Below, piece by piece: positions 34,889 to 45,494 of a stretch of 64,000 nucleotides of DNA (the first letter of the stretch is position 1; every line of letters starts with the position of its first letter). Location: assembly GCA_030684575.1 (NCBI GenBank), contig JAUXVD010000008.1, positions 930,001-994,000 of the forward strand, written 5' to 3'. Position numbers and translations under genes: made by a program. The notes beneath the pieces are model-generated. The model saw nothing but the letters and a program-made list of their open reading frames with translations, ran no database searches and was not told where the DNA came from. Source of the stretch: Nitrospirota bacterium. Lineage in GTDB: Bacteria; Nitrospirota; Nitrospiria; Nitrospirales; Nitrospiraceae.

Positions 34889-36718
34889 ATGTGTGGAATT
34901 GTCGGATACGTGGGCGATCAAGAGGCGGTCCCGATTCTCATCGGCGGCCTCGCGAAGCTAGAGTATCGAGGCTATGACTCGTCCGGCGTTGCGGTGTTGC
35001 AAAGCGACAAAATCGAAATTCGGCGCACGGTCGGTAAACTGGTCAATCTTCAGAAGTCGCTGAAGGAAAAATCCCTCAAGGGCACAGAGGGAATCGGCCA
35101 TACGCGATGGGCGACGCATGGGAAGCCCTCAGAGCAAAATGCCCACCCACACCGCTCGAAAGGCTGCGTGCTCGTGCACAACGGCATCATTGAGAACTAT
35201 CAGCCGCTGAAACAGCAATTAGAGAAAGAGGGCTACAAGTTCCATTCAGAAACGGATACGGAAGTCGTCGCCCATCTGATCGATAAGTATCTCCAGCAGG
35301 GTATGAAGCTGGCCGAGGCCGTGCGAGCCGCCACGAAGGATGTGCGGGGGAGTTATGCGCTGGCAGTCATTTCGGAGCGGGAACCGGGAATCATGATTGC
35401 GGCGCGCTCCGGATGCCCGCTGGTCGTAGGCAAGACCGCCAAGGCATCCTTCGTTGCGTCCGATGTCATGGCGATGCTGGCCCATACCCGCGACGTGACC
35501 TACCTCGAAGAAGGCGATGTGGCAGTCGTAACGGCGAGTGAGATCCATTTCACCGATATCGAGGGACGTCCCGTTAAACGGAAAGCGACCAATATTACGT
35601 GGGATGCCTCTGCGGCAGAAAAGAGCGGATTCCCGCATTTTATGTTGAAAGAGATTCACGAGCAGCCGCAGACGATTCTCGATACCATGCGCGGGCGTTA
35701 CTCGTATGAAACCGGTGAAGCGGACCTGCCGGATATCGGATTAACGCCGAAAGAATTTGCCGCCGTCGGCCGGATATGGATTGTCGCATGCGGTACGTCG
35801 TGGCACTCGGGCCTGGTGGGGAAGTACCTATTGGAGGAGATGGTCCGTACCCCGGTGCAGGTCGATATCGGCAGTGAATTCCGCTACCGCGACCCGTTGG
35901 TCGAGAAGGACGATCTCTTCATCACAATTTCGCAGTCAGGCGAGACCGCCGACACATTGGCTGCGGCACGTGAGGCGAAGGCCAAGGGCGCGCGTATCGT
36001 CTCGATCGTGAATGTTGTGGGCAGTACCCTGGCTCGCGAATCGGATGGTGTGCTCTATACCCATTGCGGACCCGAAATCGGCGTGGCCTCGACCAAAGCC
36101 TTTACCGCGCAGCTCACGGCGTTGTATATGCTGGCGCTGCACTTGGGGCGTGTGCGAGGAACCTTATCGGTTGCGGACGGCAAGGCCTGGCTCGACCGTC
36201 TTGTCTCGCTTCCGGCGTTGGTCGAGCAGGTGCTTGGGCGCGAGGCGGAGATCGTGGCGATTGCCAAACGGTATTACAAAAAGCGGAATTTCTTGTTCCT
36301 TGGCCGCGGGATTAATTTTCCGATTGCGCTCGAAGGCGCACTCAAGCTGAAAGAGGTGTCCTATATCCATGCGGAGGGTTATGCCGCAGGAGAGATGAAG
36401 CATGGGCCGATTGCGCTCATCGATAAGGACATGCCGGTGGTGGTGTTGGCACCGAGGGATCGCCTGTACGAAAAGACCGTGAGCAATCTGATGGAAGTGA
36501 AGGCCCGGCATGCACCGGTCATCGCGTTGGTCGCGGAAGGCGAGCGGGAGCTGGGGAAGATCGCCGATGCGGTATTCACGATTCCTGACACGCACCCCTT
36601 GCTGTCGCCGATTCTGTTCACGATCCCCCTGCAGCTCCTGGCGTATCATATCGCCGTGTTGCGGGGGGCGGATGTGGATCAGCCGAGAAACCTGGCAAAA
36701 AGTGTGACGGTTGAGTAG
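34889..36718 (+). CDS. glmS: Glutamine-fructose-6-phosphate aminotransferase (isomerizing)
   Basis: A 609-residue glucosamine-6-phosphate synthase. Cys2 of MCGIVGYVGDQEAVPI is the glutaminase nucleophile; HTRWATHGKPS and the NGIIENY motif complete that domain, and two SIS domains follow (ACGTSWHSGLVGKYL, ITISQSGETADTLAA; C-terminal DQPRNLAKSVTVE). GGAGG before ATG 34889 lies in the glmU tail. Its TAG stop is the start of repeat copy 5. No glmS ribozyme is seen upstream. Confidence 0.96.
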   Translation: MCGIVGYVGDQEAVPILIGGLAKLEYRGYDSSGVAVLQSDKIEIRRTVGKLVNLQKSLKEKSLKGTEGIGHTRWATHGKPSEQNAHPHRSKGCVLVHNGIIENYQPLKQQLEKEGYKFHSETDTEVVAHLIDKYLQQGMKLAEAVRAATKDVRGSYALAVISEREPGIMIAARSGCPLVVGKTAKASFVASDVMAMLAHTRDVTYLEEGDVAVVTASEIHFTDIEGRPVKRKATNITWDASAAEKSGFPHFMLKEIHEQPQTILDTMRGRYSYETGEADLPDIGLTPKEFAAVGRIWIVACGTSWHSGLVGKYLLEEMVRTPVQVDIGSEFRYRDPLVEKDDLFITISQSGETADTLAAAREAKAKGARIVSIVNVVGSTLARESDGVLYTHCGPEIGVASTKAFTAQLTALYMLALHLGRVRGTLSVADGKAWLDRLVSLPALVEQVLGREAEIVAIAKRYYKKRNFLFLGRGINFPIALEGALKLKEVSYIHAEGYAAGEMKHGPIALIDKDMPVVVLAPRDRLYEKTVSNLMEVKARHAPVIALVAEGERELGKIADAVFTIPDTHPLLSPILFTIPLQLLAYHIAVLRGADVDQPRNLAKSVTVE

Positions 36719-36845
36719 CAGGATGTTGAAAATCATCCCCAGCTTCGTTCTCGGCTTGGCAAAATCCTCAATGTACCCCGGAGGGTACACTTGCGGTTTT
36801 GCCGTCGCCTGCGGCCTTGCTGGAGGATGATTTTCAACATCCTGC
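36716..36845 (+). repeat. ~128-bp palindromic intergenic repeat, copy 5, with perfect 21-bp ends
   Basis: GCAGGATGTTGAAAATCATCC at 36718-36738 and its exact inverse complement at the other end (36825-36845) form a perfect 21-bp inverted repeat. Centre: CCTCAATGTACC and GAGGGTACAC. TAG at 36716-36718 is the glmS stop. The extended, error-free arms suggest this is the youngest or best-maintained copy in the window. Confidence 0.85.
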
Positions 36846-36866
36846 GGGATGGGCAAACGGAGGAAC

Positions 36867-37169
36867 ATGGAAATTACGAAACAGGAAGTTGAGAAGGTCG
36901 CGAAGTTGGCGCGGCTGGAGTTGACGGATGTCGAGAAGGCGGCGTTCACGAAACAGCTGAGCCAGATCCTTACGCATGTAGAGACGTTGAAGCAGTATGA
37001 CACTACAGGAATTGAGCCGACGGCGACAGTATTGGGGCAAGTGAACGTGTTTCGTCCCGATGACGTGCGGGCGTCCCTATCCATCGAGCGGGCGGTGGCC
37101 AATGCGCCGGAGTCGGCCGACGGGTTCTTTGTGGTGCCAAAAATTATTGAAGATCGACAACCCCTTTAA
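36867..37169 (+). CDS. gatC: Asp-tRNA(Asn)/Glu-tRNA(Gln) amidotransferase subunit C
   Basis: A 100-residue GatC, the small subunit that wraps around and stabilises GatA in the GatCAB transamidosome. The start MEITKQEVEKVAKLARLELT and the C-terminal FVVPKIIEDRQPL are canonical. GGAGG just upstream selects ATG 36867 over 36849. panD and gatA follow directly. Confidence 0.94.
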   Translation: MEITKQEVEKVAKLARLELTDVEKAAFTKQLSQILTHVETLKQYDTTGIEPTATVLGQVNVFRPDDVRASLSIERAVANAPESADGFFVVPKIIEDRQPL

Positions 37170-37180
37170 GCGAGGTTTGA

Positions 37181-37546
37181 ATGCTCAGGCAAATGTTGCG
37201 GTCAAAGATTCATCGGGCCACGGTGACGGAGTCCTGCCTCGATTATGAAGGCAGTCTCACGATCGACGAGGATCTGATGGAGGCAGCGGGGATTTTGCCC
37301 TATGAGGCGATCGTCTGCTCGAATTTGAATAACGGCGAGCGGTTCATGACCTATGCCATGGCGGGCAAGCGTGGCGCAGGTGAGATTATCCTCAACGGGC
37401 CGACGGCGCGGAAAGGTGCGGTGCGTGATCAGATCATCATCTTCTGTTACGAGTATTATTCGGAGGAAGAAATCAAGCGCCACCTGCCCAAGATTATCCA
37501 AGTCAATGAGAAGAACCGAATCGTTCCAGGGAAGACAAAACACTGA
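37181..37546 (+). CDS. panD: Aspartate 1-decarboxylase
   Basis: A 121-residue pyruvoyl-dependent enzyme making beta-alanine for pantothenate. [20 protein letters not shown] and the self-cleavage site YEGSLTID (Gly-Ser) are intact; [18 protein letters not shown] and a basic C-terminus follow. The stop overlaps the gatA ATG (TGATG). Its position between gatC and gatA, splitting the amidotransferase operon, is unusual. Confidence 0.94.
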   Translation: MLRQMLRSKIHRATVTESCLDYEGSLTIDEDLMEAAGILPYEAIVCSNLNNGERFMTYAMAGKRGAGEIILNGPTARKGAVRDQIIIFCYEYYSEEEIKRHLPKIIQVNEKNRIVPGKTKH

Positions 37547-39012
37547 TGTCGCTTCATAAACTCTCGCTCTACGAGCTCCATAAAAAGTTTACCGCCGGTG
37601 AAGTCACCGCGACGGAGATCGTTCGCGCCTATGGATTGCGGATCGGCCAGGTGGAGTCCAAGGTGAAGGCCTATATCACGCAGGCCAAAGACTCGGTGGT
37701 GGCGCAAGCGAGCGCGCTCGATGCGTCGCTGAAAGGGTGGCGCAGGACGTCGCCGATGATGGGGATGCCGCTGGCGATCAAAGATAATATCTGTACCGAG
37801 GGTGTCCGCACGACGTGCGCGTCCCAGATGCTCGGCAATTTCGTCCCGCCATACGATGCCACCGTCATTGCAAAGTTGCGCGCTCAGGGATACCTACTCC
37901 TTGGAAAGACCAACCTCGATGAGTTCGCGATGGGCTCATCAACAGAAAATTCGGCCTTTGGACCCAGCCGCAACCCCTGGAACCTGCAATGTGTTCCAGG
38001 GGGATCCAGCGGAGGATCGGCCGCGGCGGTCGCGGCGGATGAATGTGCCGCGGCGTTGGGGTCTGATACCGGCGGGTCGATCCGGCAGCCGGCGGCATTT
38101 TGCGGGGTCGTGGGCCTCAAGCCGACCTATGGGCGGGTCTCCCGGTACGGATTGATTGCGTTCGCCTCTTCGCTCGATCAAATCGGACCGATTACGAAAG
38201 ATGTGATGGATTCAGCCTTCCTCCTCGGCGCGATCGCCGGTCACGATCCGTTGGATTCGACATCGGCTGATGTTCCGGTGCCGGACTATCTCAAGGCGCT
38301 CAAAAAGAAAGACCTCAAGCGGCTGAGGGTCGGTGTGCCGGTCGAGTTTTTTGCGGAGGGGTTGGACCCTGACGTCGAGCTGACCGTGCGGGCGGCGATC
38401 CAGGAACTGAAAGCACTGGGTGGGGAAATTAAGGAAATTCAGTTACCGAGGACGGACGCGGCGGTGGCGACGTACTATGTCCTTGCCACGGCTGAAGCCA
38501 GCTCAAATTTAGCCCGCTATGACGGAGTGAAGTTCGGGCTTCGCGCCAAAGAGACCAAGGACCTGCTTGAGTTGTATATGAAGACGCGGCAGGAAGGCTT
38601 TGGACCCGAGGTGAAACGACGGATCATGCTGGGAACCTACGTCCTTAGTGCGGGATATTACGATGCCTATTATGGCAAGGCGCAAGCGGTGCGGACATTG
38701 ATTCGCCAGGATTTCGAGGCAGCGTTTCAGGACGTCGATCTCATCGTGACGCCTGTGACTCCCACGCCGGCATTCAAGTTCGGCGCGAAGGCGGATGACC
38801 CGCTCCAGATGTATCTGTCGGACATTTTCACCATTTCGGTGAATCTCGCTGGTGTGCCAGCGATCTCGTTGCCCTGCGGATTCAGCCGGGCCGGGTTGCC
38901 CATCGGGTTGCAGTTGATCGGTCGGCCGTTCGAGGAAGAGACGCTGTTGCGAGCGGCCTACGCCTACGAACAGAGTACGCAATGGAAAACGAAGAAGCCG
39001 GTGATACGGTAA
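37546..39012 (+). CDS. gatA: Asp-tRNA(Asn)/Glu-tRNA(Gln) amidotransferase subunit A
   Basis: A 488-residue amidase-signature glutaminase that frees ammonia for GatB. Catalytic Lys is in [14 protein letters not shown]; the cis-Ser and nucleophile Ser lie in [19 protein letters not shown] and [18 protein letters not shown]. Overlaps panD by one base, so translation is coupled. Presence of GatCAB implies indirect charging of tRNA-Gln and/or tRNA-Asn in this organism. Confidence 0.96.
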   Translation: MSLHKLSLYELHKKFTAGEVTATEIVRAYGLRIGQVESKVKAYITQAKDSVVAQASALDASLKGWRRTSPMMGMPLAIKDNICTEGVRTTCASQMLGNFVPPYDATVIAKLRAQGYLLLGKTNLDEFAMGSSTENSAFGPSRNPWNLQCVPGGSSGGSAAAVAADECAAALGSDTGGSIRQPAAFCGVVGLKPTYGRVSRYGLIAFASSLDQIGPITKDVMDSAFLLGAIAGHDPLDSTSADVPVPDYLKALKKKDLKRLRVGVPVEFFAEGLDPDVELTVRAAIQELKALGGEIKEIQLPRTDAAVATYYVLATAEASSNLARYDGVKFGLRAKETKDLLELYMKTRQEGFGPEVKRRIMLGTYVLSAGYYDAYYGKAQAVRTLIRQDFEAAFQDVDLIVTPVTPTPAFKFGAKADDPLQMYLSDIFTISVNLAGVPAISLPCGFSRAGLPIGLQLIGRPFEEETLLRAAYAYEQSTQWKTKKPVIR

Positions 39013-39106
39013 TCATGGTGACAGGTCAGAACGTGACAGGGAACCCGGTTCGGTCTCTTCAGGTATTACGTTTTACGCCTCACGGCTCACGCGCGTTGGA
39101 GGTCTT

Positions 39107-39490
39107 ATGACAATCGTTGATGTGGCTGCGATTCTGGTCGCAGTAGTCTTTGCGCTGTTGGTGGGCTATCTCGTGCCTGTGCTGATTCAGGTTCGAAAGA
39201 CCATGGCGGAGTCCGAACAGCTTCTGGCTATCATGAAACGGGATTTTCCGTCGCTGATCAGTGAGCTTCGGGTGATGAGCGGGAATGTGAACGATCTGGC
39301 GGAGCAGGCTCGCGGGGGGGTGGAGCATGCGACCGTCCTCTTGCATGCGGTCGGGGAGGTCGGGGAGTCGGTGCAACATATGCACGATGTCGTGAGGGGC
39401 TCAAGTGGATCGCTGCTGGCCAATGTTTCCAGTGTGGTCGCAGGATTTAAAGCGGCGACCCAAGTCATGAAGGAACGGTTTCGAAAATGA
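39107..39490 (+). CDS. DUF948-family small membrane protein
   Basis: A 127-residue protein with one N-terminal transmembrane helix (VAAILVAVVFALLVGYLVPVL) and a long amphipathic helical part with heptad pattern (RKTMAESEQLLAIMKRDFPS ... VQHMHDVVRG). It matches the DUF948 family, whose members in Firmicutes lie beside YtxH-type general-stress proteins. Here too a YtxH gene follows after 13 bp. GGAGG before ATG 39107. Role unknown; probably membrane-anchored, cytoplasmic coiled coil. Confidence 0.78.
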   Translation: MTIVDVAAILVAVVFALLVGYLVPVLIQVRKTMAESEQLLAIMKRDFPSLISELRVMSGNVNDLAEQARGGVEHATVLLHAVGEVGESVQHMHDVVRGSSGSLLANVSSVVAGFKAATQVMKERFRK

Positions 39491-39503
39491 GGAGGGCATC
39501 ATA

Positions 39504-39824
39504 ATGGCGGACGATAGGGGATCGGCAGCGGCAGTGGTTGTGCTTGCATTTTTGACCGGCGCAGCGTTGGGCACGGTTGCGGCGTTATTGCTGGCTCCAC
39601 AGACCGGACGGGAGTCGCGCGAGCAGCTGCGTGGGTATGCCCGTCGGGCAGAAGGTAGTCTTCGAGACCTGGCTGATCGCGCAGGCGATGCGTTTGAAGA
39701 GGTCGTGGAGGAGGGGAAGGAATTTGTGGAGTCGAAGAAATCAGTTCTGCGCGACGCGTTTGAAGCCGGTCGGGATGCCATGCGGCGCGAGCGTGATCAG
39801 TTGCGTGGGGAGGACCGAGGCTAA
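39504..39824 (+). CDS. YtxH-domain protein
   Basis: A 106-residue protein with an N-terminal transmembrane segment (AVVVLAFLTGAALGTVAALLLAPQTG) typical of YtxH (the AALLxAPxxGxExR motif), followed by a charged, long helical region rich in Glu, Arg and Asp. YtxH proteins are linked to general stress in Bacillus; function unknown. GAGGAGGG seven bases before ATG. gatB starts 3 bp after its stop. Confidence 0.82.
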   Translation: MADDRGSAAAVVVLAFLTGAALGTVAALLLAPQTGRESREQLRGYARRAEGSLRDLADRAGDAFEEVVEEGKEFVESKKSVLRDAFEAGRDAMRRERDQLRGEDRG

Positions 39825-39827
39825 GCG

Positions 39828-41258
39828 ATGGTCTACGAAGTTGTGATCGGGGTGGAAGTGCATGCGCAGCTACGGACGAAGTCCAAGCTGTTTTGCGGTT
39901 GTGGGACCATATTCGGGCTCACGGCCAATAGCCAGACCTGTCCCTTGTGTTTGGGGCTCCCTGGCACCTTGCCCGTGATTAACCAGGCGGCAGTTGAGAT
40001 GGCGGTCCGTGCGGGCTTAGCGTTGAATTGTACCATCGCAGCGAGCAATCTCTTTGCACGTAAGAACTACTTCTACCCCGATTTGCCCAAGGGCTATCAG
40101 ATTTCGCAATACGAGGCGCCGATTTGCGAGCATGGCTGGATCGAGGTTGCAGGGAGTGACGGGCCGAAGCGGGTTCGTATCCGTCGCGCCCATCTGGAAG
40201 AAGATGCGGGGAAGAGCGTTCATGTCGCCGGCTCGAATGGGAGTCGCGTTGATTTGAATCGGGCGGGGACACCGCTGTTGGAAATTGTGACGGAACCGGA
40301 CTTGCGGTCGTCCGATGAAGTCGTGTCGTACTTGAAAGGCCTCCGCGATGTGTTGATGTATCTTGAGGTCTGCGACGGCAATATGGATGAAGGGAGTTTC
40401 CGCTGCGAGCCGAACCTCTCGCTCCGTCCGTTGGGCCAGAAGGAATTCGGAACGAAGGTCGAACTGAAAAATATCAATTCGTTCAAGTTCGTGAAGGATG
40501 CCGTTGAATACGAGATCAAGCGCCAGACGAAGGTGCTGAACGAGGGCGGGAAAATCAATCAGGAGACCAGGCTCTGGAATCTCGAGCGCGGCGAGACAGC
40601 GGTCATGCGCTCGAAAGAAGAGGCGCACGACTACCGCTACTTTCCCGATCCCGATCTGGTGCCGCTTAAGCTCGATAAAGAATGGATCGAGGGTTGTCGC
40701 AAGCAGGTCACTGAATTGCCCGCAGCGAGAATGCAACGATTTGTCAGCGAGTTTACGTTGTCCGAGTACGATGCCGGCCAATTGACCGCAACGAAGGCGG
40801 TGGCCGACTATTTTGAAGCTTCGGTGAGGTTGTTCAATCAGCCTAAGACGGTGAGTAATTGGGTGATGGGTGAGCTGACCAGAGAACTGAATAACTCCGG
40901 AACCGATGCCAGCGCTTCGCCGGTATCACCTGAACGGTTGGTCGGGTTACTCCAGTTGGTCGAGCAGGGGACGATCAGTCTGAAAGTCGCACGCGAAATT
41001 TTCCCAGAGGTTTATCGTAGCGGGAAGTCGCCGGAACAGATCGTTCAAGAGAAGGGCCTCATCCAAGTATCTGATGAAGGGGCGCTCGACCAGATCATCG
41101 GCGACGTCCTCGCGAAGAATCCGACGCAAGTGGCGCAGTTCAAAGAGGGGAAACAGCAAGTGCTGGGATTCCTTGTCGGTCAGGTGATGAAGGCGAGTGG
41201 CGGCAAGGCGAATCCGGGGATGGTGAACGAGCTACTCAAAAGGAAGTTGGCGGGGTGA
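39828..41258 (+). CDS. gatB: Asp-tRNA(Asn)/Glu-tRNA(Gln) amidotransferase subunit B
   Basis: A 476-residue GatB, the kinase/transamidase subunit of Gat[23 protein letters not shown], the zinc Cys residues (FCGC and [13 protein letters not shown]), [19 protein letters not shown] and [11 protein letters not shown] are conserved, and a YqeY-like tail domain ends with [12 protein letters not shown]. Separated from gatA by the DUF948 and YtxH genes. Confidence 0.96.
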   Translation: MVYEVVIGVEVHAQLRTKSKLFCGCGTIFGLTANSQTCPLCLGLPGTLPVINQAAVEMAVRAGLALNCTIAASNLFARKNYFYPDLPKGYQISQYEAPICEHGWIEVAGSDGPKRVRIRRAHLEEDAGKSVHVAGSNGSRVDLNRAGTPLLEIVTEPDLRSSDEVVSYLKGLRDVLMYLEVCDGNMDEGSFRCEPNLSLRPLGQKEFGTKVELKNINSFKFVKDAVEYEIKRQTKVLNEGGKINQETRLWNLERGETAVMRSKEEAHDYRYFPDPDLVPLKLDKEWIEGCRKQVTELPAARMQRFVSEFTLSEYDAGQLTATKAVADYFEASVRLFNQPKTVSNWVMGELTRELNNSGTDASASPVSPERLVGLLQLVEQGTISLKVAREIFPEVYRSGKSPEQIVQEKGLIQVSDEGALDQIIGDVLAKNPTQVAQFKEGKQQVLGFLVGQVMKASGGKANPGMVNELLKRKLAG

Positions 41259-41285
41259 GGGGGCAAGGGTGTGACTGTGGGCGGA

Positions 41286-42703
<1,418 letters not shown>

Positions 42704-42719
42704 GGATGCTGCGTATACG

Positions 42720-43073
42720 ATGATGATTATTAAGCAGAACCGTGGACGGCAGTGGCTCGATTGGCAACGTCGCATGATGACGGGCGCGCAGTATGTCGGA
42801 GGCGCCGCTTGTCTGCTGTTGCTGGTTGCCCTGGTGTTCGGTGACATGGGGCTGCCGCGCTATTTGTCTATGCGTGAGCATGCCCAGCAGTTGGACTCGG
42901 ACCTTCAGGAGTTGCAGCGGACGGCCCGCACGCTTCGAGGAGAGATTGATCGTCTGGAGCACGACTCCTCGAAGATCGAACAATTGGCGCGAGAACAGCT
43001 CGGCTACGTTCGCAAAGGTGAAACCGTGTATCAATTGGTTCCAGCACCATCACAGGAGCGGCCACGCCCGTAA
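42720..43073 (+). CDS. ftsB: FtsB/DivIC-family septum formation initiator
   Basis: A 117-residue single-pass protein with a transmembrane helix (AACLLLLVALVFGDMGLPRYL) and a coiled coil (HAQQLDSDLQELQRTARTLR), ending in EQLAREQLGYVRKGETVYQL, the typical FtsB end. Such proteins link FtsL and FtsQ in the divisome. eno-ftsB is a common pair. The frame is open upstream into eno; ATG 42720 (or 42723) is the sensible start. Confidence 0.87.
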   Translation: MMIIKQNRGRQWLDWQRRMMTGAQYVGGAACLLLLVALVFGDMGLPRYLSMREHAQQLDSDLQELQRTARTLRGEIDRLEHDSSKIEQLAREQLGYVRKGETVYQLVPAPSQERPRP

Positions 43074-43077
43074 CACC

Positions 43078-43962
43078 ATGAAGTTTGGCACAGTCGCGAT
43101 CATTGGACGACCGAACGTCGGCAAGTCGACCTTGCTGAATCAATTGCTCCAGCAGAAGGTGGCGATTGTCTCGGATAAGCCGCAAACGACGAGAACCAGA
43201 ATTCTTGGGGTCGTGCATGCGCCGGGTGCGCAGATTGCGCTACTCGATACGCCGGGCTTGCACAAGCCGCAACATCTGCTCAATCGGCGCATGGTTCGCA
43301 CCACGGTCGACACGCTGGAGGAGGCCGATATCTTGTACGTGTTGATGGACACGACAAGTTCGCCTGGTCCCGGCGATCTCTTGGTGATCGATCATGTGAA
43401 AGGGGCGATCAGGAAGCGTCCTCGCCCGGTGATCTTGGTGCTGAACAAGGTGGATCTGGTCAATAAGCTGAAGCTGTTGCCGGTCATGGAGAACTACGCC
43501 AGATTATATGCATGGACGGACGTGGTGCCGGTATCGGCTGAAACTGGCGATAATGTCGATCGATTGTTGTCGGTGACCGTGGCCCATCTTTCAGAAGGGG
43601 ATGCGGCCTATGATGCGGAGACCGTGACGGATCAGTCCATGCGGACGCTGGCGGCTGAAATCGTTCGCGAAAAAATTCTGCATCAGACCTACGAAGAAGT
43701 GCCCTACTCCGTTGCTGTGGAGGTCGACGAGTTTGTTGAGGAGGGGAAGCTGGCGCGTATTAGTGTCACGGTGCTGGTCGAGCGAGACTCTCATAAGGCG
43801 ATCTTGATCGGGAAACATGGAGAGCGGCTCAAGTCGGTCGGGACGGATGCGCGGCGTGAGATGGAGCAAATTTTCGGGATGAAAGTGTTTCTGCAGGTGT
43901 GGGTGAAAGTGCGGGAGGCATGGCGAGAAGATGAGCATGCCCTCACCGAATTAGGCTACTAG
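43078..43962 (+). CDS. era: GTPase Era
   Basis: A 294-residue ribosome-assembly GTPase binding 16S rRNA. G1 is IIGRPNVGKSTLLNQ, G3 DTPGLHKPQ, G4 LVLNKVDLV; the C-terminal KH domain has AILIGKHGERLKSVGTDARR. The frame is open upstream in the ftsB gene, but ATG 43078, 4 bp after ftsB, starts the canonical MKFGTVAIIGRPN. The stop TAG is followed by CAGGAT, the same string found at the ends of the palindromic repeats. Confidence 0.95.
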   Translation: MKFGTVAIIGRPNVGKSTLLNQLLQQKVAIVSDKPQTTRTRILGVVHAPGAQIALLDTPGLHKPQHLLNRRMVRTTVDTLEEADILYVLMDTTSSPGPGDLLVIDHVKGAIRKRPRPVILVLNKVDLVNKLKLLPVMENYARLYAWTDVVPVSAETGDNVDRLLSVTVAHLSEGDAAYDAETVTDQSMRTLAAEIVREKILHQTYEEVPYSVAVEVDEFVEEGKLARISVTVLVERDSHKAILIGKHGERLKSVGTDARREMEQIFGMKVFLQVWVKVREAWREDEHALTELGY

Positions 43963-43972
43963 CAGGATCGAG

Positions 43973-45433
43973 ATGTTGCCGACGGAACGTATCACAGAAT
44001 CGAGTCCAGTGGATCCGCGTTCTCGCTCGGGGGATAAAGATCTCCTCCGCGACGCGTTGCGTGACCAGGCTGATCGGGGGCGGACCAAGTCCGACATCGT
44101 GTTGTTGTCGGTGCAACGGCTGTTGCGGCGTGGCGCGATCACCAATCTTGCGAAAATGCTGGGCCGGATGCACCAGGCCGACGTGGCCAAGGTCATTCTG
44201 CATCTGTCGTCGCCCAAAGAAAAGCGGGAAGTATTTGAACTGGTGCGGGGCGAGTCGAAGCGCGGCCAAGTCCTGAGCGAACTCGACAGCGACAGCATCA
44301 ATCAAGTGCTGGCAGACCTTCTGCATTCGGATATCGCCTGGCTGATTAAAGATCTTGGTCCTGACGACGTGGCCTACATCCTCGGTGTGTTGCCGGAGGA
44401 ACGAGCCACCGAGATTCTTTCGCTCATGCGGACGGAGGACTCCACGGAAGTCGCCGACCTGCTGAAGTATCCGAAGGATACGGCCGGCGGCATCATGACG
44501 ACGGAGTTTTTCGCACTCCCGGAAGATGCCACGGCACAAGATGCCATCCGCCGTCTCCAGCTGGCGACGGACGCGGAGATGGTGTTTTATATTTACGTGA
44601 CCGACAAAGATGAGCATTTGGTCGGCGTGCTTTCGCTGCGACAGTTGTTGACGGTTCCTCCCACGACGCCGCTGAAAAACATTGCCACACGTGACGTGAT
44701 CAGTGTGACGGTCGACATGGACCAGGAGGAAGTCGCCCGCCAGGTGGCGAGTTATAACTTGCTCGCGATCCCAGTCATCGACAAAGACAATACATTGGTT
44801 GGCATTATCACGGTCGACGACGTCGTGGACGTGATCCGGGAAGAAGCAACCGAAGACATGCTGAAGATGGCCGGCGCGATCGAGGAGGATTCGGTCTCAA
44901 AGTCTTCCAGCTTCGCATCTGCGAAACATAGGCTCCCGTGGCTCTTTACGAATCTGGTCGGCAGTCTATTTTCTGGGGCAATTCTGTGGGAGTTCAGGTA
45001 TACGATTCAGGAAGTGGTGGCCATCGTCAGTTTTATTCCGGTCATCGCCGCCATGGGTGGAAACGTCGGACTCCAGTCCTCGACCCTCATCATTCGTGGA
45101 TTGGCAACCGGGCTGATCGCGCTGACGGATGTGCGCACCGTATTTATCAGGGAAATCAAGGTTGGACTCTTGATGGGACTCGCCTGCGGCGTGATGCTGA
45201 CGATCGTGGGGTGGATTTGGCATCAGGCATTTCTGGGTATGGTCGTCGGCGTGTCGCTGATTATCGCGTTCATGGTCTCGACGAGTATGGCGACGTTCAT
45301 GCCGATTCTGTTGAAGCGTATGGGGGTGGATCCTGCCGTGGCGGCCGGACCATTTGTGACGACAGCGAATGACATCACGGGCATTACCATCTATCTCTCT
45401 CTAGCCACGATGTTTATGGAACACCTTCGCTAA
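43973..45433 (+). CDS. mgtE: MgtE-family magnesium transporter
   Basis: A 486-residue Mg2+ channel. A cytoplasmic N domain rich in helices (LLQR-like RLLRRGAITNLAKMLGRMHQ) is followed by two CBS domains (about 160-290, including NLLAIPVIDKDNTLVGIITV) and five transmembrane helices (from about 310), with the pore-lining segments VAAGPFVTTANDITG and MGGNVGLQSSTL. AGGA five bases upstream of ATG 43973. The operon continues from era. Confidence 0.92.
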   Translation: MLPTERITESSPVDPRSRSGDKDLLRDALRDQADRGRTKSDIVLLSVQRLLRRGAITNLAKMLGRMHQADVAKVILHLSSPKEKREVFELVRGESKRGQVLSELDSDSINQVLADLLHSDIAWLIKDLGPDDVAYILGVLPEERATEILSLMRTEDSTEVADLLKYPKDTAGGIMTTEFFALPEDATAQDAIRRLQLATDAEMVFYIYVTDKDEHLVGVLSLRQLLTVPPTTPLKNIATRDVISVTVDMDQEEVARQVASYNLLAIPVIDKDNTLVGIITVDDVVDVIREEATEDMLKMAGAIEEDSVSKSSSFASAKHRLPWLFTNLVGSLFSGAILWEFRYTIQEVVAIVSFIPVIAAMGGNVGLQSSTLIIRGLATGLIALTDVRTVFIREIKVGLLMGLACGVMLTIVGWIWHQAFLGMVVGVSLIIAFMVSTSMATFMPILLKRMGVDPAVAAGPFVTTANDITGITIYLSLATMFMEHLR

Positions 45434-45494
45434 TGGGACTGACCATGCGGTCTTGCCGCCAGGCTGGTTTTTTATCGCAACGGGTGTCATCCCT

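Noticed and set aside
34880-34889. glmS ribozyme
   Set aside because: Only 9 bp separate glmU and glmS, so there is no room for a ribozyme leader.
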